A stretch of 64,000 nt of DNA from Sinorhizobium medicae (GTDB lineage Bacteria > Pseudomonadota > Alphaproteobacteria > Rhizobiales > Rhizobiaceae): NCBI RefSeq assembly GCF_007827695.1, contig NZ_VITA01000006.1:248001-312000 (forward strand). The letters run 5' to 3'. A program made the position numbers and the translations under genes. This document shows positions 48,067 through 56,854 of this stretch, piece after piece (position 1 is the stretch's first letter; every line of letters begins with the position of its first letter). The notes beneath the pieces were generated by a model. It was not told the origin of the DNA. It saw only the letters and a list, made by a program, of their open reading frames with translations, and searched no databases.

Positions 48067-48861
48067 TCAGCGATCCAGTTCCGGATAGACCCTGTCGAGA
48101 AATCCCGGCCGGAGCTTCTCGCCTATCATGCAGTCCGCCGCATTTTCGCCGGCCGCCAGGCGGAGCGCCGGATCGGGCTCGCGCCCGCTTACCTCGAGGA
48201 TCAGCTTCTGACGGATTGCGACCGCGAAATCCTCGGGTTCATGCACGGGCAACACGAAGGAGCCGGGGCCGCCAATGACGCATTCGGCGTAATACCGGTC
48301 GAGCGGCCCGGTCGAGACCGAAGGGCGGATGAGGATTGCAAGACCGTTGATTATAATGCCCCGCGATAGGGCGTCGTTGCGTGCGGGTGTAACCGGCGGC
48401 CCGGTATTGTTCGGCCCGTCGCCGGAGATGTCGATGACCCTTCGCGTACCCGAATATGCGTTCGAATCGATGAGGTCCGAACCAAACAGGATCGCGTTCG
48501 AGATCGAGGTGCCGCGCCGTGTTCCGATTGGCCGAGCCTCCAGCTTGCCGGCGAAGGCTTCGGCGTCGGCAGAACTTTCGATCACTTGCCAGCTCACGAC
48601 TGAGGCCTCGTTTACGAGCCCTGCCCATTCGAAATAGCCTATGGCGATCCGCCCGAGGAGGCCTCCCTGGACCGCATTGATGAAATCCGGATGCCGCAGC
48701 GCCTGCAGATATCCGGAGCGCTGCACGCGCGCCTCCTCCATGTCCATCGAGCCGGACATGTCGACGGCCAGCAGGAGTTCTACGTCGACGTCAGCGGAAA
48801 TGGCTGCCGACTGTATCGGAGCTCCGCTCAGTGCCAGGATCAATGCCATCGTGCCTAACAT
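48067..48861 (-). CDS. DUF1194 exported von Willebrand factor A-like protein
   Basis: A 264-residue protein with a signal peptide at the N-terminus (MLGTMALILALSGAPIQSAA), then a VWA-like domain. The metal-ion-dependent adhesion motif is VDVELLLAVDMSGSMDMEEA and RRGTSISNAI supplies the next ligand, with IDISGDGPNN completing it. The C-terminus contains conserved Cys residues (AECVIGGPGSFV, NAADCMIGEKLRPG). The DUF1194 family is frequent in alphaproteobacteria and unassigned. I use the ATG at 48861; a TTG at 48873 is possible. It converges with the YcaO-side genes. Confidence 0.88.
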   Translation of the reverse strand: MLGTMALILALSGAPIQSAAISADVDVELLLAVDMSGSMDMEEARVQRSGYLQALRHPDFINAVQGGLLGRIAIGYFEWAGLVNEASVVSWQVIESSADAEAFAGKLEARPIGTRRGTSISNAILFGSDLIDSNAYSGTRRVIDISGDGPNNTGPPVTPARNDALSRGIIINGLAILIRPSVSTGPLDRYYAECVIGGPGSFVLPVHEPEDFAVAIRQKLILEVSGREPDPALRLAAGENAADCMIGEKLRPGFLDRVYPELDR

Positions 48862-49092
48862 CGCATCAGCCAATCACCGTGGATCACGCGTCGGGCGTTC
48901 TGCCCCTGCACCCGGGTACCGCGAGGCGCCTTAGAGCGATGTCGCCGTCCGGGTCGATGTCATTCCATGAATGTATCACAGGTTTTGAGATCGGCGACTG
49001 TCGGAGCGATGCAGACCTACAATATTCGGTGATCGCGGTTGGTCTGCGTGGCCTGCCGCAATGTGACCAACCTCGTCGACCAGTAGGCTGGC

Positions 49093-50406
49093 ATGTCTCT
49101 CCACAGCCGCACATCGGATATCGCCTGCATCGACGGGCTGCAGCGCGCCGCCTTCGAATACTTTCTTCGGTATTCGGACATGCGAAGCGGCCTCGTCGCC
49201 GACACGTCTCGCGCGGGTTCTCCGTCGAGCATCGCCGCCACGGGTTTCGGACTTGCGGCCTATCCGGTCGCGGTCGAACGCGGCTGGATCGCCCGGTCGG
49301 ACGCTGCCTGGCGCGTGCTGACCACCCTCCGGTTTTTCGCGGCAAGCCGTCAGGGGAGCGATGCGAGCGCGACCGGTTATCGCGGATTCTACTACCATTT
49401 CCTCGACATGCGGACGGGGGATCGCGTCTGGCGCAGTGAGCTCTCCACGATCGACACCAGCCTGCTCCTCGCCGGTGCCTTGACGGCGGCAGCTTATTTC
49501 TCTGGCCGCAGCGAAGAGGAGAGTGAGCTCAGGCGGCTTGCGGCGCTCCTCTACGAGAGGGCGGATTGGTACTGGGCGCTGAATGGCGGCGACACGGTCA
49601 CGATGGGGTGGCGCCCGCCGGGGCGATTTTTGAAACACCGCTGGCGGGGTCATAGCGAGGCGCTGCTCCTCTACGTCCTGGCACTCGGCTCGCCCACGCG
49701 CCCGATCATGCCGCCGAACTACGAGGCCTACACGGCAGCGCATGAGTGGCTGGAACTCGATGGGGCGGCGCATCTCCATGCCGCCGCGCTCTTCGTCCAC
49801 CTTTTTCCGCAGGCATGGATCGATTTTCGCAGCATCCGGGATAAGGGGATGCGCGACAGGGCCACCGACTATTTCGATAACACCCGCCGCGCCATCCGGC
49901 TGCAGCGCGCCCATGCCGAGGAAAACCCTCATGGATTCGCCGGCTATTGCCGCGACCTCTGGGGTTTCAGCGCCTGTCATGCGCCGAAAGGCTGGTTTCG
50001 GCTTCGCGACGGCCGGCGGCAGAAGTTGCTGGGCTACGAGGCACGCGGCGCACCGTTTGGTGCCGACGACGGAACACTCGTTCCCTGGGCGCCGCTGGCC
50101 GGGCTGCCATTCGAACCGGACGCGTGTCTCGGCAGTCTTTTTCATCTGATGTCGCGTTACCCCGCCCTGGTGAAGGAGGAACGCCTTCCCGGCGGTTTCA
50201 ATCCCAGCCTGCCGGGGGACGGTCCCGAGGGATGGATGGACGATAGACTCGTCGGCCTTGACCAAGGGCTCGTCGTCATGATGATCGAGAATTGGAGGAG
50301 CGGCCTGGTTTGGGAACTGACGCGCGGCATTCCGGCCTTTCGTCAGGGGTTGAGCAGGGCTGGATTTGCGGGAGGCTGGCTTTCGTCGACGCTGCTTCAA
50401 GTCTGA
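49093..50406 (+). CDS. glycoamylase-family (PF10091, GH144-like) glycoside hydrolase
   Basis: A 437-residue (alpha/alpha)6-barrel protein of the COG5368/PF10091 family. The founding characterised member of GH144 is an endo-beta-1,2-glucanase, and rhizobia make cyclic beta-1,2-glucan, so that polymer is a plausible substrate. Seen: QRAAFEYFLRYSDMRSGLVA DTS at the start, TATGF-like SSIAATGFGLAAYPVAVERG, GFYYHFLDMRTGDRVWRSEL STIDTSLLLAG with the conserved Glu and Asp, GWRPPGRFLKHRWRGHSEAL, and the late GFNPSLPGD with DQGLVVMMIENWRSGLVW. No signal peptide is visible, so it appears cytosolic. Start ATG at 49093. Confidence 0.85.
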   Translation: MSLHSRTSDIACIDGLQRAAFEYFLRYSDMRSGLVADTSRAGSPSSIAATGFGLAAYPVAVERGWIARSDAAWRVLTTLRFFAASRQGSDASATGYRGFYYHFLDMRTGDRVWRSELSTIDTSLLLAGALTAAAYFSGRSEEESELRRLAALLYERADWYWALNGGDTVTMGWRPPGRFLKHRWRGHSEALLLYVLALGSPTRPIMPPNYEAYTAAHEWLELDGAAHLHAAALFVHLFPQAWIDFRSIRDKGMRDRATDYFDNTRRAIRLQRAHAEENPHGFAGYCRDLWGFSACHAPKGWFRLRDGRRQKLLGYEARGAPFGADDGTLVPWAPLAGLPFEPDACLGSLFHLMSRYPALVKEERLPGGFNPSLPGDGPEGWMDDRLVGLDQGLVVMMIENWRSGLVWELTRGIPAFRQGLSRAGFAGGWLSSTLLQV

Positions 50407-50455
50407 AACGAGAGAAGCGACCCGAAGCGGCTCAATTCCCTCCTGGAGTGTTGCG

Positions 50456-50935
50456 ATGGTTACCCTTGTTCCTGTGCTCGCATTTGCCGCCGTGATCGGA
50501 TCCGGCCTGATGGCCGGGCTGTTCTTCGTCTTTTCGGTCTGCATTATGCAGGCGCTTTCGCGACTCCCGCCCGAGCAAGGCGTCGCCGTGATGAACGCCA
50601 TTAACGTGGTGATCCAGAACCCGCTGTTTCTCATCGCCTTCATGGGAACGGCGCTGCTTGGCCTGGTGCTCCTGGTCATGGCCGTCATCTGGGGAGGGCA
50701 GGGGAGCTATTTCCTGGCTGCTGGCGGACTCGTCTATCTCATCGGCACGCTCGCGGTGACGATAGCCGTCAACGTGCCGCTGAACGAAGCGCTTGCCGCC
50801 GCCCCTGCCGGACAAGGAGCCACCGAACTCTGGCAGCAGCGCTATCTGACCGAATGGGTCCGCTGGAACCACGTGCGCAGCTTCGCTTCGACCGCTGCTC
50901 TGGCGCTCTTCGTCCTCGGCTTCGCCCGGACCTGA
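50456..50935 (+). CDS. DUF1772 (anthrone-oxygenase-like) membrane protein
   Basis: A 159-residue inner-membrane protein with four predicted helices: FAAVIGSGLMAGLFFVFSVC, FLIAFMGTALLGLVLLVMAV, LAAGGLVYLIGTLAVTIAVN and FASTAALALFVLGF. Between helices 3 and 4 are the conserved NVPLNEAL and WVRWNHVRS. DUF1772 includes fungal anthrone oxygenases; the bacterial role is unknown. The start at 50456 has GGAG nine bases upstream. It is 50 bases after the glycosidase gene, probably cotranscribed. Confidence 0.87.
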   Translation: MVTLVPVLAFAAVIGSGLMAGLFFVFSVCIMQALSRLPPEQGVAVMNAINVVIQNPLFLIAFMGTALLGLVLLVMAVIWGGQGSYFLAAGGLVYLIGTLAVTIAVNVPLNEALAAAPAGQGATELWQQRYLTEWVRWNHVRSFASTAALALFVLGFART

Positions 50936-50948
50936 TGATCGGGCAATC

Positions 50949-51740
50949 TCAGCGGCCGGCATAGCGCGGCTCGCGCCGCTCTTTCCAGGCGGCGAGGCCT
51001 TCGTTGAGGTCGTGGGTCGGAACCATTCGTGCGAATTGCTCGCTCTCGCAAAGCAGACCTTCGCCGATCGCCATGTTGAGGCCGCGCGTCACGGCCGAGA
51101 TGATAGCGGCGGTCGCAACAGGAGAGTGGCTGATAATGCGCGCCGCGAGCGCTCGGGCGGTCTCGATAAGATCCGCGTGCGGAACCACCGCATTTACCAG
51201 CCCCATCTCCAGCGCGCGCTCAGCCGAAAACGCGTCGCCGGTGAGAAGTAGCTCCAGCGCGCGCTTGCGTCCGGCAAGGCGCGGCAGTCTCTGCGTGCCG
51301 CCGAAAGTGGGCGGCATGCCAAGCTTGATCTCCGGCTTGGCAAATCGCGACCGGTCGCTCGCGATCGCGAGATGCACCGCCTCCGTGATTTCGCAGCCGC
51401 CGCCATAGGCGATGCCGTTGACGGCGGCGATCACAGGCTTCGGAAAGGCCTCGAGACGGCTGGTAAGCTGCTGCCCTCTTCGCACGAAATCGCGGATCGC
51501 GGCGTTCACGCCTTCGGCCACGCTGTGGGAGAATTCGTGAATGTCGCCGCCTGCCGAAAAGGCTCGATCACCCGCTCCGGTGAGGATGACGGCATGCACC
51601 TTGGCGTCCACCTCGAGGCGATCGAGGAGGGTCAAAAGCCGGTCGATCAGCTCGTAATTGAGCGCATTCAGCCTTTCGGGCCGGTTGAGCGTCAGGAGGG
51701 CGGTTCCGCCCGAAATTTTCAGAAGCACAGTATCGGACAT
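50949..51740 (-). CDS. enoyl-CoA hydratase/isomerase family protein
   Basis: A 263-residue crotonase-fold enzyme. Oxyanion-hole segments: GDRAFSAGGDIHEFS and VIAAVNGIAYGGGCEITEAV. The two acids of classic hydratases correspond to Glu of GGGCEI and a Glu in FAKPEIKLGMPPTFGGTQRL, so hydratase activity is plausible. The C-terminal LNEGLAAWKERREPRYAGR is typical. It is divergent from a TetR gene across an 83-base region with a near-perfect dyad, and is probably its target. GGGAG precedes the start. Confidence 0.92.
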   Translation of the reverse strand: MSDTVLLKISGGTALLTLNRPERLNALNYELIDRLLTLLDRLEVDAKVHAVILTGAGDRAFSAGGDIHEFSHSVAEGVNAAIRDFVRRGQQLTSRLEAFPKPVIAAVNGIAYGGGCEITEAVHLAIASDRSRFAKPEIKLGMPPTFGGTQRLPRLAGRKRALELLLTGDAFSAERALEMGLVNAVVPHADLIETARALAARIISHSPVATAAIISAVTRGLNMAIGEGLLCESEQFARMVPTHDLNEGLAAWKERREPRYAGR

Positions 51741-51794
51741 GTTTGTCTCCCGTCGGGTGTTGACGAACGGAGGCTAAGTGGGAGACAAAGGAAT

Positions 51795-51816
51795 GTATAT
51801 TCACTAGTCGGTATAC
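51795..51816. promoter_or_regulatory. TetR-type operator dyad
   Basis: GTATATTCACT-AGTCGGTATAC: a symmetric site centred on ACTAGT with arms GTATA/TATAC, three inner mismatches per arm. It ends 8 bases before the TetR start and 55 bases upstream of the divergent hydratase start, so it can control both. Confidence 0.55.
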
Positions 51817-51823
51817 CTGGATT

Positions 51824-52432
51824 ATGGCGGCGACACAAAACACACGCGAACGTATCGTTTCCGCCGCTGCCAGGCTGTTCTATGCGGAAGGAATTCGCGC
51901 CGTCAGCGTGGACGCCGTTGCCGAGGCGGCCGGCTTGACGAAGCGCACTCTCTACTATCATTTCAAGAGCAAGGACGAGTTGATTGCCGCCTATCTTGAG
52001 GAGCGTGACCAGCCCAACCTCAAGCTCTTCCAGAAGTGGTTCAGCGAAACCGACGGTGATGCGGCGTCAAAGATCAAAGCCATTTTTCTCAATCTCGCCC
52101 GGGCTGCCCGGCACCCGAAATGGAAGGGCTGCGGTTTCCTCCGCACTTCGGCGGAACTCGCCAATATGCCCGGCCACCCGGCGATCCGCATAGCGGCAGC
52201 GCACAAAAGGAAGTTCGAGGACTGGCTGCGTCAGAGCTTCGAGACGGAAGGAATTGCAGAGGCGGCCAGGCTCGCGCGGCAGATGCTGCTGCTCCTCGAC
52301 GGCAGCTTCGCGGTCGTTTTGCTCCACCGTGATCCGAGCTATATGGAGACGGCGGGCGAGGCCGCGGCTACGCTCGTAAAGCTGGCGCTTTCGGAACCGA
52401 GTGTGCAGCAACCAGCCGGGAGGGGCAAATGA
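51824..52432 (+). CDS. TetR-family transcriptional regulator
   Basis: A 202-residue repressor: N-terminal HTH at 1-50 (TRERIVSAAARLFYAEGIRA, VDAVAEAAGLTKRTLYYHFK) and a C-terminal ligand-binding domain with the GCGFLRTSAEL segment seen in the subgroup that controls glyoxalase/VOC and detoxification genes. It overlaps the VOC gene by 4 bases (ATGA), and a dyad operator sits directly before its start. The ligand is unknown, perhaps an acyl-CoA or electrophile. Confidence 0.93.
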   Translation: MAATQNTRERIVSAAARLFYAEGIRAVSVDAVAEAAGLTKRTLYYHFKSKDELIAAYLEERDQPNLKLFQKWFSETDGDAASKIKAIFLNLARAARHPKWKGCGFLRTSAELANMPGHPAIRIAAAHKRKFEDWLRQSFETEGIAEAARLARQMLLLLDGSFAVVLLHRDPSYMETAGEAAATLVKLALSEPSVQQPAGRGK

Positions 52433-52788
52433 AAGTCCGACGCATCATGCCTAATTTTCAGGTATCCGATCTGCTCGAGGCAGATCGCTTCTACAGGGCC
52501 CTGCTCGGCCTGGAGATCGTGATGAATCACGGCTGGATCGTCACCTATGCGGCGGATGGCAGTTCCGCCATGCCCCAGGTGAGCTTCGCCACCGAGGGCG
52601 GATCGGGAACGCCGGTGCCGGCGCTCTCGATCGAAGTGGATGATGTGGATGAAGCGTATCGTCGCGCAAAGGCCGCGGGCACAGAGATCGTCTACGATAT
52701 CACCGACGAAGACTGGGGCGTACGCCGGTTCTTTCTGCGCGATCCCTTCGGCAACATCGTCAACGTGCTTTCGCACGCGGAGAGTTGA
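52429..52788 (+). CDS. VOC-family (glyoxalase/bleomycin-resistance-like) protein
   Basis: A 119-residue vicinal-oxygen-chelate protein with two beta-alpha-beta-beta-beta modules: IMPNFQVSDLLEADRFYRAL LGLE, then LSIEVDDVDEAYRRAKAAG and VRRFFLRDPFGNIVNVLSH. No clear His/Glu metal set at the first position, so it may be a binding protein instead of an isomerase. Its start overlaps the TetR stop (ATGA), so both are made from the same message under TetR control. Confidence 0.9.
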   Translation: MKVRRIMPNFQVSDLLEADRFYRALLGLEIVMNHGWIVTYAADGSSAMPQVSFATEGGSGTPVPALSIEVDDVDEAYRRAKAAGTEIVYDITDEDWGVRRFFLRDPFGNIVNVLSHAES

Positions 52789-52833
52789 TCGAGGCGGAAC
52801 ACGGAAGCGCAGCCATGAGGGGCGTGAGCGGGT

Positions 52834-52877
52834 AATCCAGTGGATTATTTCCTGGATTGCACCTACTGACTCAGTAG
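52834..52877. promoter_or_regulatory. two palindromes in the toxin-antitoxin promoter
   Basis: AATCCA-G-TGGATT (52834-52846) and CTACTGA-C-TCAGTAG (52863-52877), both perfect; the second ends 10 bases before the first codon of the broken toxin. Paired sites at this position are usual for antitoxin autorepression. Confidence 0.55.
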
Positions 52878-52887
52878 TATTCCGACC

Positions 52888-53243
52888 ATGGTGAAAAGGG
52901 TTCCCGTCAGTGTCGTGGAGACGCCGGAGTTCCTGTCTGCGACCCGCAAACTCATGAACGATGACGAGCGCGCCTTGTTGGTGGACTATCTTGCCCACAA
53001 TCCCACGGCAGGCGATCTCGTCAGGGAACGGGCGGCATCCGCAAGGTTCGCTGAGAGCTTGAAGGACGAGGCAAACGTGGCGCCGCGCGGGTGGTCTATT
53101 TTTACCATGACGCCGACATGCCGCTCTTTGCACTCACCGCCTGCGCCAAGAACATGCGGGCCGATCTGGGCCAGCAGGACAGGAACGACTTCCGCCAGTT
53201 GACGACCATGCTGGTGGATGCATTCAAGAGGAGAAAGCGATGA
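52888..53243 (+). pseudogene. broken RelE/HigB-type toxin gene
   Basis: The open frame starts like a RelE-family toxin (MVKRVPVSVVETPEFLSATR, DERALLVDYLAHNPTAGDLV) but loses the family sequence after about residue 45. The next frame, from 53025, continues it: GTGGIRKVR, a stop TGA at 53052 where Trp is expected, then ELEGRGKRGAARVVYFYHDA and MPLFALTACAKNMRADLGQQ to the stop at 53241. So there is a one-base deletion in a G run near 53026 plus a TGG-to-TGA change. Two independent lesions argue for true decay and not a single read error. The last codons overlap the antitoxin ATG. Confidence 0.75.
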
Positions 53244-53536
53244 GCAAGGTTGCCGACAGCATCCGGCGCGGCCTGAACGAAGCGCTCGCCTGTGCGGAGG
53301 GCAGTGCCGATGCGAACGCCTTTCGCGTCCATGTGCCCGAGCGGATGGACGTGAAGGCGATCCGCACGAAACTCGAAATGACACAGGAAGAATTTGCCGG
53401 ACGATTCGGGTTCAGCGTCAACACATTGCGCCATTGGGAACAGGGTTCGCGCCAGCCGGAAGGGCCGACTCGCGCTTATCTTCTGGTGATCGACCGCGCT
53501 CCGAAGGCCGTTCAGAAGGCGCTGCAGGCAGCGTGA
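53240..53536 (+). CDS. HigA/NadS-like HTH antitoxin, intact
   Basis: A 98-residue XRE-type regulator: N-terminal MSKVADSIRRGLNEALACAE, VPERMDVKAIRTKLEM, HTH TQEEFAGRFGFSVNTLRHWE, QGSRQPEGPTRAYLLVIDRA. This is the usual reverse-order (toxin first) partner of RelE/HigB-like toxins, normally binding its own operator and the toxin. The frame is undamaged while the toxin is not. It should still repress its own promoter through the upstream palindromes. Confidence 0.85.
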   Translation: MSKVADSIRRGLNEALACAEGSADANAFRVHVPERMDVKAIRTKLEMTQEEFAGRFGFSVNTLRHWEQGSRQPEGPTRAYLLVIDRAPKAVQKALQAA

Positions 53537-53656
53537 GACAGTGTAGTCCTGCGCCGCTTCATGCCCGTTTTACTCGAAAACGCAGCAGGAAGCGGCATGG
53601 AAGACGAGAGAATCAATTCCGGAACGGTCTGGACGGTCCGGGTCTCAACTCAGGCT

Positions 53657-54940
53657 CTAGATCGTCGTCAGCGCGTTGGCGACGTCGGCGACGAGATCGT
53701 CCGGGTGCTCAATGCCGATCGACAGGCGGATCGTGGATTCGAGCACACCGATGCGGGCGCGGACCTCGATAGGCACGCCCGAATGCGTCATCGCCGCCGG
53801 GTGGCTCGCGAGCGATTCCGTGCCTCCGAGACTGACGGCCAGCTTGAATATCTGCAGTGCGTTGAGGAAGCGGAAGGCAGCCTCCTGGCCGCCGGCGATG
53901 TCGAAGGAGAAGGTTGATCCCGCGCCCGTGCATTGCGCGGCGAAGACTCGGCCGACCGGCGCCTCCGGGTCGTGGAACGGCAGATAGTGGATGTGCTCGA
54001 CCTTGGGATGGTCGCGCAGGAATTCGGCGACGATGCGGGCGTTTTCGTTCGCCTTTTCCATTCGCACGGACAGGGTTTCTAGAGAGCGGCCGATCATCCA
54101 GCAGGAATGCGGGTCGAGTTGCGTGCCGATCGAGCCGCGAAGTGCCTTAACCTGTCTGATCAGTGCTTTGGAACCGAGGACGGCGCCGGCGATGAGATCG
54201 GAATGGCCGCCGACATACTTGGTCAACGAATAAAGGGAAAGATCGGCGCCGTGTTCGATAGGGTGTTGAAAGACGGGACCGAGCAGGGTGTTGTCGCAGG
54301 CAACGATCGGCCGATGCGCCTGTCTTTCCTCGATCCTTTCGGCGATGCGCCGGATCATCGCGACATCGACAAGGCTGTTCGTGGGATTGGCCGGGGTCTC
54401 TATCAGGATCATGGAGACCCGTCCCTTGCTCATCGCTTCTTCCGCCGCGGCGCTGACGGCCGCCTCATCGACACCATCGGCAAAACCGGTGGCGGAAATA
54501 CCGAGATTGAGGAACGTCTTGGCCAGCAGGGTTTCCGTGCCGCCGTAAAGCGGCTGCGAATGCAGGATTGAATCGCCCGGCCTCACGAAAGCGAGAAGCG
54601 TGGTGGCGATCGCCGACATGCCGGAGGAAAAGAGGGCGCCGGCTTCGGCCCGTTCGTAGATGGCGAGCCGGTCTTCGACGATCTCGCTGTTCGGATGATT
54701 GAAGCGGGAGTAAACGAGGCCGGCACCGACGCCTTCGGGCGGCTCGCGCCGGCCGGACACGAAATCGAAGAAGTCGCGGCCTTCCTCGGCGGAGTGGAAG
54801 ACGAAGGTCGAGGTCAGAAAGATCGGCGGCTTGACAGCCCCCTCCGAAAGCTCTGGGTCATATCCGTAATTCAGCATCAGCGTTTCGGGATGCAGTTTGT
54901 GGTTGCCTATATGGGTCTTGGAGGGGTGCGGCGCGGTCAT
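53657..54940 (-). CDS. cystathionine gamma-synthase/methionine gamma-lyase family enzyme
   Basis: A 427-residue PLP enzyme of the Cys/Met metabolism family (transsulfuration). Seen: [20 protein letters not shown] near the start, [60 protein letters not shown] and the PLP lysine in [20 protein letters not shown]-terminal [17 protein letters not shown]. It is longer than MetB/MegL by an insert around [20 protein letters not shown]. Whether it is a synthase or a lyase is undecided. No SAM-II-type riboswitch was recognised upstream. Confidence 0.9.
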   Translation of the reverse strand: MTAPHPSKTHIGNHKLHPETLMLNYGYDPELSEGAVKPPIFLTSTFVFHSAEEGRDFFDFVSGRREPPEGVGAGLVYSRFNHPNSEIVEDRLAIYERAEAGALFSSGMSAIATTLLAFVRPGDSILHSQPLYGGTETLLAKTFLNLGISATGFADGVDEAAVSAAAEEAMSKGRVSMILIETPANPTNSLVDVAMIRRIAERIEERQAHRPIVACDNTLLGPVFQHPIEHGADLSLYSLTKYVGGHSDLIAGAVLGSKALIRQVKALRGSIGTQLDPHSCWMIGRSLETLSVRMEKANENARIVAEFLRDHPKVEHIHYLPFHDPEAPVGRVFAAQCTGAGSTFSFDIAGGQEAAFRFLNALQIFKLAVSLGGTESLASHPAAMTHSGVPIEVRARIGVLESTIRLSIGIEHPDDLVADVANALTTI

Positions 54941-55137
54941 GGGCTTCTCCTTGGGGGCAGGCAGACTCTGCTACGGATTAAATTACAACAAACGCCCCGC
55001 TGGGGTCCTTGCTATTTGCGATCACTTCCTTTTGATGCACGCGATCCTTTGCGCGCGCAGGAATAGTACCGCGCCGCGTCTTCTTGACTGCGCGTCGGCG
55101 GAAGGCGACATTGCCCGGCGTGCGAAGTGGAGTCGCC

Positions 55138-56817
55138 ATGGAACATGTTCAGCAGACGGACCTGCCAAGACCGGTGCCCCGTCGCATCTCCAACTTCTTG
55201 CGTTCGTTTTCCACAAGCGGCCTCCTCATAGGCGTTCTCTTCTTTGCCGTTTCGCTGACGCCAAGTCTCATACCGCGGCCCTACCTTATTCAGGCGGTGA
55301 TCTCGGGCTTCTCTCTCGCGGCGGGCTACGCGATCGGCGTGTTCCTGCGCTGGCTCTGGTCCTTCTTCGAGCTTCCCGAACCGACGGTAAGGCGTGCACG
55401 TACGCTGAAGATCGCCGCCGCCATCGTTTCGATTGCGGCCGCCGTCGTATTCCTATGGCAGGCTTCGCATTGGCAAAACACCGTGCGGCACATTATGGGC
55501 CTGGAGCCGATCGAAAGCGCAGAGCCCGCCACTCTCGGCCTCATGGCCATTCTCGTATTCGCCGCCCTGGTCCTGCTGGCACGGCTATTCCGGCTGACCT
55601 TTCGCGTGCTTTCACGATGGCTGCAATATTTCCTCACGCGGCCGGTTGCCAACGCGCTCGGCGGGCTCGTGGCGCTCGCCTTGTTCTGGTCTGCGGCGAA
55701 CGGTGTGATCTTCAAGTTCGCGCTTCGCGCTGCGGACAGTTCCTTCCAGCAACTGGATTCGCTCATCGATCCTGAGGTCGCACCGCCTGCGGATCCCGGC
55801 AAGACAGGCAGCGCCGCATCGCTTGTGCACTGGGACGAGCTTGGACGGCAAGGGCGGCAGTTCATAGCCTCCGGGCCGACCGGCGCCGAAATCGGGGCGT
55901 TCTTCGGCATCGCGGCGCCGGAACCCGTCCGGGTTTATGTGGGACTGAACTCTGCCGAAACGGCGCGGGAAAGGGCGAAGCTTGCGCTCGAGGAGTTGAA
56001 ACGCGCCGGCGGCTTCGAACGCAAATCTCTGATCGTCATCGTGCCGACCGGCACCGGCTGGATTGATCCGGAGGCGCTCGACACCCTCGAATATCTGCTT
56101 CACGGAGATGTCGCGAGCGTGGCCGTACAGTACTCCTATCTCACCAGCTGGCTGTCGCTTCTGGTCGAGCCGAGTTACGGCGCCGAAGCGGCCGACGCCC
56201 TCTTCGACGAGATCTACGGGCACTGGACGACGCTGCCCAAGGATCGGCGGCCCAAGCTCTATCTCCACGGTCTGAGCCTCGGGGCGATGAATTCGCAGGG
56301 GTCGGTCGATCTCTTCGACGTCATCAGCGATCCCTTTCAGGGCGCGCTCTGGAGCGGGCCGCCGTTCCAGAGCACCTTGTGGCGTTCGGTGACGGCGGAC
56401 CGGGTACCGGACTCACCTGCCTGGCTGCCGCGCTACCGCGACAGCTCCGCCATCCGCTTCACCAACCAGGAGAATGCCCTCGATATCCCCGGCGCGCATT
56501 GGGGCGCGATGCGGATCGTCTACCTGCAATATGCCAGCGACCCGGTGACGTTCTTCGATCCCCATTCCTTTTATCGCGAGCCGGACTGGATGAGGTCGCC
56601 GCGAGGGCCGGACGTCTCACCGGCGCTGAGCTGGTTTCCCTTGGTCACCGGTCTGCAACTGCTGGCCGACATGGCGTTGGCGACGACCTCTCCGATGGGC
56701 TACGGTCACGTCTACGCCCCGGAACACTACATTGACGCCTGGATGGCGGTCACCGATCCGCCGGGGATTACGGCGGCGGATGTGGCGCGGCTGAAAGCGC
56801 AATTCTCCGCGCGTTGA
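55138..56817 (+). CDS. membrane-anchored alpha/beta hydrolase (Abhydrolase_9 family)
   Basis: A 559-residue inner-membrane protein. Four to five TM helices in the N-terminal half (about 22-210: LLIGVLFFAVSLTPSLIPRP, VISGFSLAAGYAIGVFL, AAAIVSIAAAVVFLW, LGLMAILVFAALVLLARLF, NALGGLVALALFWSA), then a cytoplasmic or periplasmic alpha/beta-hydrolase-like domain with nucleophile motif YLHGLSLGAMNSQGS, GALWSGPPFQSTLWRSV and HGDVASVAVQYSYLTSW. Substrate unknown, possibly a lipid. The start at 55138 follows GGAG; the open frame to 55084 is discarded. Confidence 0.87.
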   Translation: MEHVQQTDLPRPVPRRISNFLRSFSTSGLLIGVLFFAVSLTPSLIPRPYLIQAVISGFSLAAGYAIGVFLRWLWSFFELPEPTVRRARTLKIAAAIVSIAAAVVFLWQASHWQNTVRHIMGLEPIESAEPATLGLMAILVFAALVLLARLFRLTFRVLSRWLQYFLTRPVANALGGLVALALFWSAANGVIFKFALRAADSSFQQLDSLIDPEVAPPADPGKTGSAASLVHWDELGRQGRQFIASGPTGAEIGAFFGIAAPEPVRVYVGLNSAETARERAKLALEELKRAGGFERKSLIVIVPTGTGWIDPEALDTLEYLLHGDVASVAVQYSYLTSWLSLLVEPSYGAEAADALFDEIYGHWTTLPKDRRPKLYLHGLSLGAMNSQGSVDLFDVISDPFQGALWSGPPFQSTLWRSVTADRVPDSPAWLPRYRDSSAIRFTNQENALDIPGAHWGAMRIVYLQYASDPVTFFDPHSFYREPDWMRSPRGPDVSPALSWFPLVTGLQLLADMALATTSPMGYGHVYAPEHYIDAWMAVTDPPGITAADVARLKAQFSAR

Positions 56818-56854
56818 TCGGGCGAGGACCGATGGGCGGTAGCGGTGGATGCGT

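Noticed and set aside
54941-55010. Possible SAM-II-type riboswitch before the cystathionine gamma-synthase family gene
   Set aside because: A small CCCC-AGC-GGGG hairpin exists but the conserved SAM-II sequences and pseudoknot pairing could not be found.
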